Positions 55,430 through 64,000 of a DNA stretch of 64,000 bases are shown here, piece after piece. Within the stretch, counting starts at the first letter, position 1, and each line of letters starts with the position of its first letter. A program made the position numbers and the translations under genes. Under the pieces are notes generated by a model that saw only the letters and a program-made list of their open reading frames with translations, had not been told where the DNA came from and searched no databases. The stretch is from Taeniopygia guttata (Eukaryota; Chordata; Aves; Passeriformes; Estrildidae): NCBI RefSeq assembly GCF_048771995.1, contig NC_133059.1, forward strand, positions 387,001-451,000, written 5' to 3'.

Positions 55430-56110
55430 TTCCCCGCACGCTCCCGGCCGCGGGGCAGCCCCCTCTGTCCTACCCACAGCAGCCGGGCCGAGCCAGCGCT
55501 GCTCCGGCAGCGGCTCCTGCCCAGGCCCCGGCGGGAAGGAGACCGCGGGCAGCCGCTCCCGCCGCGCCCTCAGCCCGGGGCCAGCACGGGCCGGACACGG
55601 CACCACCGACCCGCCGCAGCCCCCTGCCGCCCCCTCCGCCCGCAGCCAGCCCCGAGCCTCCGCAGAACCCAGCGCGGCTCCCACCTGCGCCGGGGCCGCC
55701 TCCGAGCTCCGCCGACGCCGCCTCACCGCGCTCCGGCCGCTGCCGCCGCTCCCGGGCCCGCACAGACGCTCCCGGCGCCAATGGCGCCGCTGCCCGCCCA
55801 CGGCCGCCCTCAGCCCGCCGCCGGGGCCGTGCTGCGCCCCGCTCCCACCAATCAGCGCGCCGCAACCGCGACTGACGGCACCAGCGGCCAATGGCAGCGA
55901 GCTGGGGGCGGGCTCTGCGCACGGCCCAGACTCGCCCCGCGCTCTCAGGGCCCCCCGCGCTGCGTGAGGGCAAAGCCGGAGATGAGCAACAGCCCCGGGA
56001 CGGGCCCGGGCCCGAGGCGGGATTGAGCTGCCCACACAAACAAACTTCTCCGCACCTCCCGCCACGGCTTTCCCGGCCCTGCGCCTTCCGTGCCTCCGGC
56101 TCTGCGGGAA
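55430..56110. promoter_or_regulatory. CpG island with repeated CCAAT boxes
   Basis: About 680 bp of dense CG with three CCAAT/ATTGG-type sites in about 110 bp (near 55,779, 55,850 and 55,888) and GGGGCGG-type GC boxes. It is 3.3 kb upstream of the minus-strand zinc-finger exon and is the most plausible promoter for that gene. Bidirectional use is possible. Reading frames here are compositional. Confidence 0.6.
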
Positions 56111-56289
56111 GCCCGGGAGCCTCCCTTCTCCTGCCCCTCATTAGTGCATCGGTGCTTCGCTTTGATTTCCCCCAAAAAGGGAAACCTGCCCAAAGCCCTG
56201 TGGGTGAGCGGGGGAGGGGAGAGATTTCTGGCAGAAAACTCCAAAGACTCAGAGCAGGATGAGGAGAAGTCAGTGCAGAGCCTTAAATG

Positions 56290-56640
56290 CAGCTTTCCCC
56301 ACGCCTCCCTGCTCCCAGCTGCACCTCCTCCCCCGGCAGGGCAGGAGACAGGGAATGGGGCCGTGCTCAGCTCATCCCCCGCGGCTTCTCCCTCTGCTCA
56401 GGGACAGGAGTCGTTCCCTGCTGCACCCTGCGCTCTCTCCCAGCCGAGACTTCTCCAGGAACTTCTCCGAGCCGAGTCCATCCCCTGGGGCACAGCCCCC
56501 TCCAAGTGCTGCAGCGTGGGTCACTGTGCCACGGGCTCGGTCCTGCCAGGCCAGGCTGCTCCAGCGGGGCCCCTCTGCCCGCGGGGTCACAGCCTCCTCT
56601 CAGGCATCGCCGAGCTCCAGCCTGGCTCCTCCAGGGGCTG
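56290..56640 (-). mobile_element. LTR-type repeat fragment, inverted relative to 62.35-62.76 kb
   Basis: The reverse complement of this stretch aligns closely with 62,350-62,760 (shared blocks: GACAGGGAATGGGG, TTCCCTGCTG, CTGCTGCAGCGTGG/AGTGCTGCAGCGTGG, GGGGTCGCAGCCTCC). It is part of an abundant avian LTR-like repeat. Confidence 0.6.
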
Positions 56641-56900
56641 CAGGGGGATCTCTGCATCCCCATGGACCTGTGGGGGGATCTCTGCATCCCACGGACCTGC
56701 AGGGGGATCTCTGCATCCCCACGGACCTGCAGGGGGATCTCTGCATCCCCACGGACCCGCAGGGGGATCTCTGCATCCCCATGGACCTGTGGGGGGATCT
56801 CTGCATCCCCATGGACCTGCAGGGGGATCTCTGCATCCCCACGGACCTGCAGGGGGATCTCTGCATCCCCACGGACCTGCAGGGGGATCTCTGCATCCCC
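56636..56900. repeat. Minisatellite, 30-bp unit, about nine copies
   Basis: The unit is GCAGGGGGATCTCTGCATCC followed by CCACGGACCT. A 30-bp unit keeps all frames open on both strands, explaining the many repeat-bearing frames here. The unit resembles an internal phrase of the adjoining LTR (GCAGGTGCATCTCTGCC). Confidence 0.95.
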
Positions 56901-56902
56901 AC

Positions 56903-59900
56903 TGTAATATATGTTATGGAATAATTCGTGCTTATATAAAATATACATCAAGTCAGTTGTGCTTGTACAGAAAGATTCTTAAAGATTTAAATGACCAGAA
57001 GCCACAGCCGGGGCTGCAGAAACCACAGATGACAGAGGAAGAAAGACCTCATTTACAAATGAAAAAACATGTCTCTGTGCAGAGATCGGCCCTTTCCGGG
57101 GATAATCCAGAAGACACCCAACTTTAAAAACACATATTATATGGCTCGTTGTGGATAGTTACTATATGTATTATGTTAGCTTTATTAGTAGTACTGTATT
57201 AACATTTTAATAGTATGGTAAATTTAGTTTTGTGGTTAAAATGAAGCTTTAGTAGTTAAAAGAGAAACTATGTATGTGGTTGGTTTTTTTTTTTTTTGTT
57301 TTTTTTTTAAGGAATGAAATACTCACTTTGAGGTAACCATCACAGAACACCTAAATCTTCCGGAGAAGAGGAATTTATGGTTTTCTTGTCAGAAGAAGCT
57401 AATTTCTTCAGGCCTTGCTCAGACTCGAAGATGCCATGGGGAATAAAGGAAACAATTGACATAGATTGTTTCTTGTTTTAAATAGAATGTATGCATAACC
57501 ATGAAGTATATATGAATATGCAAGAGTGTAGTTTTAAGGGTGATTCCTTTGTTCACAAGGTATGCTTAGTTCAAAAGGTTGTGGCTTAAGTGCCCGAGAG
57601 CATTTGGACATCCGTAATTCTTTGCTTTTTATTGTCTTGTAATTGTCCTAGCTCTAAATTTTTATTACTCTAATTGTATTACTATTTTAATAACCATGTT
57701 ATTATTATTTACATTTTAAAAGCCAAGTGATTGGCGTTTTTCACAATTATGGTAGCAAAGGATGGTTTCTAACACCTCTCTGCCGGGCCTTGGGAGAGTC
57801 AGGGTGAGGAAGAGGGTCCTGCCCTATTTAGGCAGCCTCGCTCTGTTCCCCTGGTGTGTGACCGACAGATGGAGGTTATGATCTGATGGACAGCATGGAC
57901 ATTGTAATGGACATTATGATCTGATGGACATATGATGGACATAGTAAAAGGTATCTTGTTGTTGTGAGAGTGAGTGAAAAATAAAAGTGAGTAAATGTAG
58001 ATGAATGGAAGTATATGTAATGTAGATTGTTTATTTTGAGCTTTACTTTATCTCCTTGGAGGGAGGTGGATTGTGATGAATGGTATTGTGAGAGAAAGGA
58101 CTTTTTGTGTAGTTGAAAGAAGGTGGTATTCAGGTTGTTAGAGAAAGTGGGAAACAGAGGCAGAGGACCATTATATAAGATCTTGGGAAAAGAAATTTTT
58201 TAAAAAGGGACAGAAATCCAGTAAGGAGAATGCATGAAAGAAAAAAAGGAGTAAAAAATTATCAACGGAAATACCCCAAGATAGACCTCTAGGAGTTATG
58301 TTAGTCAACTGGGAAAAAACCCCTTGTACCAGAAAAAAGGACAAGGTAAAGATGATACAATTTTGTATGCTCGAATGGCCAACAAAGGAAATAAGATCTG
58401 ACCATCTTTATTTGCCTAGATATGGCTCTTTTGAAAGCTACATTTGTCTGGCTCTCAATGTATTTGTAAATTCAAATTAACCTTTTAATTCAGAAGAAAG
58501 AGAATATGTCACATGTTGGACAGGAGATTTTAGGAAAATAAAAATCTTTAAAGTATCAGAAACCTCCGAGAAAAAAAAAAAAAAAAAAAAAAAAAGGGAA
58601 AGAAAAGGGAGGGGAGCACGAGGGAAAAAGAGAAAAAGAAAAGGAGTGGGATCGTTGACAGACTCTGCCCCTCCGTTCCCGTTCGCGCCCGCACCACTCG
58701 CGCCCGAGCCGCCTGTCCCGGGCCCCGCTCGCCGCCCGCTCCGGCCCCGCTGCCGGGCCAGGCGCGGGTTCGCTGCTCTCAGCGGCTGCTCCTGCCCCGG
58801 TTCCTGGCCCGGCTGTGAGCCCACTGCCCGCAGCGGCCGCTCTGCCGCTCCCCGCCCCGCCGCCCGCCGCAGCCCTCCCGGGCCCCGCTCCGCCGCCCGC
58901 AGCCTCTGGGCCCGGCCCCGTCCCGCTGCTCGCGGCTGCCCGGCCGGCCCCGGCCCCGGCCCGCCCGGCTGCTCCTGCCGGGCTCCCGCCGCTCCGCCCG
59001 GCCCGGCCTGGAGCGCTCCTCCCGCGGCTGATTTCTCTGCCCCGGCCCCGGCGGCTTTGCCCGTCCCGGCTGCGCTGGGCACCGCCGCTGCTGCTTTGCC
59101 GCTGCTGGGCACCACCGGCCCGGCCGCCCTTCACCGCGTGCGGGCCGAGCTCGCTCCCGGCTGGGACCCCCGGCACTGCCCCTCCTGTGGCGGTGCCGGC
59201 AGCACACCCTGCCCGTGCTCCGCCTTTGCAGGACCAGGGCTCGGCGCTGGGCCCTGCCCTCACCCCTTCCTGCCCGCAGCTCCGTTCCCGGGAACCGCAG
59301 CCCCGGCTCCGAGAAACTCTTTCTGTCTGGAGGACGCCCCTTATAGGAACACGGGGAGTTCAGTTAGGAGGCAACATTCTCCGGACTCTTCCTCACAGCA
59401 CGGGAGAAAGGCTATAGAAAGAGACTGGGCTAAAGAAATTGATCTATTTCCACTAAGAGAGGCCCCGATGAGAGGGGGTGGAACTAGGTTTGTGAATGCT
59501 CCTTGGACTACTTCTGGGGTCAGGAATTTTAAAAAGGAAATCAAAGGGATTTTGGAGGATCCCATAAGCACTGCTGAAGAATGAGACTAATTTTTAAGTT
59601 TGAACATTTATACTTGGGAAGAAATGCAGTCGATAATAAAGATAGTATTTTCTCTGGAAGAAAGGGAAATGATCAGAATTGCAGGCATAAAAGCCTGGAG
59701 TAAAGAAAATCCACAGGGCCCCCCTGGGGAGGAGAAAATGCCAACTGCGCCTCCTGAGAGGGGTCAAAATTATGAGGAGGGGAGAAAACATATGAATGAG
59801 TATTATTATTTGATGGTTGGGGGAATAGGGGGAGCAGCATCTCGAGGGAAAAGTGCTGAGGGACTTTTGGGGCACAGCAGGGGAGGGGGGAGGCTCCGGC

Positions 59901-60862
59901 TGAGTGGTTGGACAGACTTGGGAGAAATAGGAGGCAGTGTTCCAGAGTGGATCCTGAGACTGATGTGAGAAAAAGTTTGTTAAGGATTAACTTTGTGCTT
60001 GGCCAGATAATGGAAAAAATTGAAGATCGGCATGACAGATAATTAGATGATTTATTAAAGGAGGCTCAGAAAGTCTGTGCCAAAGCCAAACTAAAAGCAA
60101 GGATTGTGGCAGTCACCATGCAAGAAAACAATTGCAAGAAAGCAGTAAAAAAATCCACAGGCACTATTCCTAGATATGATGGTGGTAGAGTCAGGGGAAC
60201 AGGAAAGAATAAAATCTGCTGTCTCAGAGCCACCGAGCGGGCACCCGGCCCTTGGCCCTGTTATAGATACATATTATATTATTGGCTTTTTGCAAATATT
60301 CAATTGGATTTTATATGTGTGGTGTTACAATAACTTTGTTATATAGTTTTTTTTCTGTTGTTCATTCATTAAGCTCAAACATAGTAGTGCCATAGCTGAT
60401 AGAAGCATGCTTGTGATAAAATGCCTGCTGGGATGGGATAACATCCAGTGAGCACAGCATGAGGACACCTGCACAGATCTGCCAACCATCAGCACTCACC
60501 GTCTGAAGGCAGTGTGGGCCGGGGCCAAAACTGAAGATGATGATAGAAAAGGATCAAAACCACAACCAAGGAATACACATGGCCTAAAAAGGTGGAACCG
60601 AGAAGAAGCCATGCTAAACAGTTCTTGGAATATGTAAATTAGCTTGGGAAAAAAGTTTTCTATGCATAAGGGACTATGAATATGCAACAGGCTGGTGTAA
60701 GGGAAAAGGTATTCAAGGGGTATCTCCGGAGATAACCGTGTGCTCTCGGCTCAGTGCCGAGATGCACCCGGCCCTAACAACCTTTGCTCTGTGGCCCTTG
60801 TCTCCTCTTGTCCTGCATTAAACTCTTTAAATTTTCACAGGGGAGTGAAGGTGTTTTTCACA
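56903..60862 (+). mobile_element. Gamma-like ERV remnant: 5' LTR, PBS, gag region, 3' LTR
   Basis: 5' LTR-like 56,903-57,745 (TGTAAT...TTTTTCACA). A primer-binding site complementary to initiator tRNA-Met follows four bases later (57,750-57,765). Gag matrix-like sequence lies at about 58,225-58,560, a Pro/Ala-rich GC-rich block at about 58,640-59,350, and a capsid-like block (LREAPM, FVNAPWTTSGVRNFKKEI) at about 59,440-59,830. 3' LTR-like 60,259-60,862 also ends TTTTTCACA. The two LTRs are quite diverged, pol and env are absent, and gag is broken in several places. An old, internally deleted or recombined copy. Confidence 0.7.
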
Positions 60863-60865
60863 GCC

Positions 60866-61345
60866 CCGAGCGGAGAGCTCTGCCCGGCGGCTCCCGGGAA
60901 AGGCGGCGGCGCTCGGCACGGCCCCGGCCCGCCCGGCCCGCGGGAATCCCCCGGCCCGGGACAAAATGCTGCCCCGAAGGAGCGCTCGGAACGCCCCTGC
61001 GGCTCCTCCCTGCCCCGCAGTGCCGCAGCTGCCCCGCTGTGGCAGGCGCGGCTCTGGAGCAGGGGGGCTCTGCGGGACCCCCGGGCTGTGCCCCCTCCCG
61101 GGCCGTGCCCGCCCCGGGGCTGATGCTCGGCCCGGGCTCTCTCGCTGTCCCGGCCCCGCAGGGTCCCGCCGTGAGCGGCACCGCCCGCCCGGCGCCGCAG
61201 GGCCCGAGCCCTGCCCGGCCAAGGCTCCGTGTCCATGGCCGGGCCCTGCCGGGGCTGCGGCCCCTGCCCGGCCCGGCACAGCCCGCAGCGCCCGGCGCAG
61301 CTCCCTCCGGCCGGGCACTGCGGCTGCCGGCGAGGCGGAATGTTC
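60866..61345. other. CpG-rich block, possible CpG island
   Basis: About 480 bp of very GC-rich sequence starts immediately after the 3' LTR. All reading frames are open in places, as expected from composition. No gene is recognised, and no poly(A) or clear splice-bordered exon is attached. Confidence 0.4.
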
Positions 61346-62180
61346 AGCGCACGGCATCTCTGCCAGCTCTGCTCACATGGGCAAAACCAGCTGCTGCTGA
61401 GGCAATCCGAGCTCCCACCGAAGCCTTCCACCCAAAATGCTGCCTTCAGCTCCGACACACCGTTAAGGAATCCAAGAGCAAACTGAAAGCTGATTAGAGA
61501 ATCTTGCACAATCACATCCAAGAACATTTTGGTATAAAATCACAAATATTAACAGAAGCTGAGAAAGTCAACAATGTTAGAAAACAAACTTCCAACACTG
61601 GGACTAGAAGTGCTCAGGAAATCCATTTGAATGGAATGAGCCCTCTCTTTCTGACATGTCAGCAATGCCATGGAATTTCCCAAACCAGGGAAATAGGGAG
61701 GCCTGGCAGCAGCAGCTTCACACACAGCAATGACACAGAACAGGGCAGGGCAAGAGGCTGACAAAACTCACCTGCTACTTGCAATGAAGTACCTTTGTTT
61801 CCAGTTCTAATCTAGCCACTATTAATATAGAGTCCAAAAGACTAAAAATACTAGTAATAATAATAACAACTGTACCATTATTAGCAAAAAAATGGAGATA
61901 ATAGAAATAATAAGAATTAATAGTGGTAATGAAAACCCTGCCATACTTATAGCAGGTTTGCATGGACAGGTTTTGGTAAGAGAGGGGCTCTAGGAGCACC
62001 TTCTGTGAGAACAGCTGCTCCTCCATGTCCCACAGAGTCAATTCCAGCCAGCTCCAGGACAGACCGGCTGCTGGCCAAGGCTGGCCCAGTTAGAAATGGC
62101 GGTAACGCCTTTGGGATAAGAGATTTAAGAAAATGGGTGATCCTGGAGCTGTGACTGTGAGCAGGGAGGAGCAGGGTGAG
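61346..62180. other. AT-rich interval, nothing recognised
   Basis: Contains a run of AATAAT-type trinucleotides (about 61,845-61,925). No exon or RNA gene is supported. Confidence 0.5.
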
Positions 62181-62211
62181 GACATGTGAGAGGAGCAGCT
62201 CTGCACACCCC

Positions 62212-62264
62212 CAGGGCAGGGCAGGGCAGGGCAGGGCAGGGCAGGGCAGGGCAGGGCAGGGCAG
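62212..62264. repeat. (GGGCA)n microsatellite
   Basis: About ten tandem GGGCA pentamers. Confidence 0.95.
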
Positions 62265-62269
62265 GAGGG

Positions 62270-63026
62270 GCAGGAGCTGCTCCAGCTGCTGGAGCTGATT
62301 GCCCTGAGATTCCCTGGTCAGTCCCTGGTGAGGCAGCTGGGCCCTGCAGCCCATGGAGGGCACGGAGGGCAGAGATGCACCTGCAGCGCCTGCAGGAGCC
62401 CGTGCCGGAGCAGGGGGATGCCTGAGCGGAGGCTGCGACCCCGTGAGAAACCTGTGCTGGAGCAGGGACCTGGCAGGGACCTGCAAACCCCTGGAGAGGA
62501 GCCCACGCTGGAGCAGGGCCCTGCTAGGACCTGTGAGCCCATGGAAGAGCGAGCCACGCTGCAGCAGTTTGTGGAGAACTGCTGTCCATGGGATGAACTC
62601 ACCGTGGAGAAGTTCATGGAGAAGTGTCTCCAGGAGAGACCCCTGGCACAGCAGGGAATGACTCCTCTCCCCGAGCAGCAGGAGAAACAACAGGGGATGA
62701 ACTGACCTGAGCCCCCATTCCCTGTCTCCCTGCACCCACTGGGGGGGAGGTAGAGCTGGGAAGGAGGGAGGGAAGGGCAGAAGGTGTTTTTAAAGCTTTG
62801 TTTTACTTCTCACTATCCTGCCCTGATCCAGATAACAATAAATTCCATTAATATCTCCAATTTTGAAAATGTTTTGCCCATGATGGCATTTGCTGAGTGA
62901 TCTGTCCCAGTCCTTAGCTCAACCCATGAAGCCTTCATTCTGTTTCCTCTCTCCTGTCCATCTCTGGAGGGGAGTCAGAGAGCAGCTTTGGTGGGTGCCT
63001 GACATCCAGCCCGGGTGAACAGACAA
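62270..63026 (+). mobile_element. Avian LTR-type repeat, 5'-truncated
   Basis: GC-rich blocks with repeated GTGCTGGAGCAGGG-type phrases are followed by a GTGTTTTTAAAGCTTTGTTTT block, AATAAA (about 62,837) and a 3' end GGTGGGTGCCTGACATCCAG near 63,000. This is the structure of a very common bird LTR. It looks fairly complete at its 3' end. Family is not assigned. Confidence 0.55.
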
Positions 63027-63175
63027 CACTTCCTTTCCTTCATTCATTCTTTCCAGAGGTCACTGTGAAGGGGTTGAGTGGGGCTTGGATAGAGGGAGTG
63101 AAGGTGGTGGGGAGTGGTGGGGACAGGAGCCACAGGGATGTGGGACAGGCACCAGAGGGGCCTGGGCAGCTGTCA

Positions 63176-63290
63176 GGGGGCACAGCCTGAACCCCTGGCC
63201 CAGCAGCAGGGGACAGGGGGCACAGCCTGTCCCCCTGGCCCAGCAGCAGGGGACAGGGGGCACGGCCTGTCCCCCTGGCCCAGCAGCAGC
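63176..63290. repeat. 40-bp tandem repeat, three copies
   Basis: The unit contains CCCCTGGCCCAGCAGCAGGG and GACAGGGGGCACAGCCTGTC. Confidence 0.9.
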
Positions 63291-63519
63291 CCCGTGCCCT
63301 GCCCAAGGTGCCCCAGAGGCAGGGGGAGACCCCAGTCCCGGGGCAGCGTTTCTGCCCCGTCCCCTGTCCAGCCCAGCCTGCCCCGTGTGCGCAGTGACCG
63401 CTGGCACGGGCTGCACTGGACACTGTGACCTGCTGGGGACACTGAGAGCTGCCCCGCTGTGACACTGCCCTTGGGATTTCACAGGCACCAAACAAACCCC
63501 AGCCAGCACCGCCCCTTGT

Positions 63520-63697
63520 CATGTCCCAGGCACCAGGGCACATCCCAGCCCCGCTCCTGGTGATGTCCCAGGCACCAGGGAACATCCCAGCCCCGCTCCT
63601 GGTGATGTCCCAGGCACCAGGGCACATCCCAGCCCCGCTCCTGGTGATGTCCCAGGCACCAGGGAACATCCCAGCCCTGCTCCTGGTGATGTCCCAC
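63520..63697. repeat. 42-bp minisatellite, four copies
   Basis: The unit is ATGTCCCAGGCACCAGGGCA followed by CATCCCAGCCCCGCTCCTGGTG. Its length is a multiple of three, so it appears as a repeated peptide in several frames without being a gene. Confidence 0.92.
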
Positions 63698-63900
63698 GCC
63701 CTACGAGTGTCCCAGGTGTGGGAAGAGCTCATCACACAGCTCAGCCTTGACCCAAACCAGCAGAGGCACCACGAAGGGCGGCCCTGCGAGTGCCCCAGTG
63801 TGGGAAGAGCTCCATGCGCTGCTCCAGCTCCATCCCCCACGGGAGGATCCATGCTGGATGATCCCCAGTGAGCCCGGTGGGCAGACCCCCGGTGACCCGT
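63698..63900 (+). pseudogene. C2H2 zinc-finger 3'-end relic
   Basis: YECPRCGKS is readable at about 63,695-63,725. After a frame change come QRHHEGRPCECPS and then a tail, CTGCTCCAGCTCCATCCCCC. That tail is the inverted counterpart of the sequence 3' of the zinc-finger gene (50,930-51,010). Only one degenerate finger remains. Confidence 0.6.
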
Positions 63901-64000
63901 GGTGCTGCTGATCCATGCTGGGAAGAAACCTGGCTGGGGGCTCCACATCCTCCTGCCCCCCCTGGCCTGGATTTTCTTTTCATTTCTCTTTGCTCTTTCA

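Noticed and set aside
56090-57127. Long plus-strand frames with repeated ISASP/HPHGPAGGSL-type peptides
   Set aside because: They are created by the 30-bp minisatellite, whose unit length is a multiple of three. All frames show the same pattern on both strands.
58646-59584. 312-codon open frame as a host Pro-rich gene
   Set aside because: Its C-terminal part is retroviral capsid-like and it lies between the LTRs of an ERV, so it belongs to the fossil element.
60784-61497. 237-codon plus-strand frame after the ERV 3' LTR
   Set aside because: It has only Pro/Ala/Arg-rich composition over a CpG-dense block. Several frames on both strands are equally open, and there are no motifs or splice context.
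62210-62270. CRISPR-like direct repeats
   Set aside because: They are simple pentamer repeats without spacers, in eukaryotic DNA. None of the tandem arrays in the window has a spacer structure.
63040-63948. 302-codon minus-strand frame with repeated GAWDITRSGAGM peptides
   Set aside because: It is the translation of the 42-bp minisatellite and flanking GC-rich DNA. The opposite strand shows an equivalent repeat.

Overview
The window looks like bird DNA, most likely from a songbird. It has spliced vertebrate-type genes, CR1 LINE pieces, avian endogenous retrovirus (ERV) and LTR remnants, and two PIM-like kinase genes of the type known to be expanded in passerines. All calls come from reading the sequence; no database was searched, and the species and chromosome are inferences.

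Layout. (1) 1-3.5 kb: the 5' part of a minus-strand MROH (maestro HEAT-like repeat) gene. Eleven coding exons join in frame with consistent splice phases, and the gene runs off the left edge. (2) 3.5-9 kb: gene-poor sequence, an orphan terminal exon with a poly(A) signal, and a 1.4-kb LTR-like element. (3) 8.8-14.6 kb: pieces of a minus-strand ELL2-like elongation-factor gene. The exon that begins its second conserved domain occurs twice, as part of an old tandem duplication that also carries CR1. (4) 14.6-27.4 kb: mostly ERV debris, plus an interstitial telomere-like tract at 19.3 kb. (5) 27.4-35.5 and 42.5-49.1 kb: two direct copies of one segmental duplication. Each carries an apparently intact five-exon PIM-like kinase gene on the minus strand (421 and 425 aa), an older kinase relic 3' of it, and a promoter-like CCAAT/YY1/ZNF143 cluster 5' of it. 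(6) 35.5-42.5 kb between the copies: AT-rich sequence with two consecutive class-3 semaphorin exons, one carrying a stop codon. (7) 49.1-52.1 kb: a minisatellite split by a solo LTR, then a ten-finger C2H2 zinc-finger gene on the minus strand, with a CpG island at 55.4-56.1 kb that could be its promoter. (8) 56.3-63.0 kb: an inverted pair of LTR-type repeats around a gamma-like ERV remnant. (9) The right end holds minisatellites and a zinc-finger 3'-end relic.

The genes do not form a pathway. They look like a mosaic: expanded multicopy families (MROH, PIM-like, C2H2 ZNF) next to orphan exons of genes normally found as complete single loci (ELL2-type, SEMA3-type). Such a mixture suits a repeat-rich, duplication-prone region such as a W chromosome, subtelomere or germline-restricted chromosome, but nothing in the window proves which.

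The strongest calls are the two PIM-like genes, the MROH exons, the zinc-finger gene, the SEMA3 exons and the ELL2-like exons. The most interesting points are the near-identical PIM duplicates that differ in a coding GGGGCC repeat and an intronic polypurine tract, and the orphan semaphorin exons lying between them.
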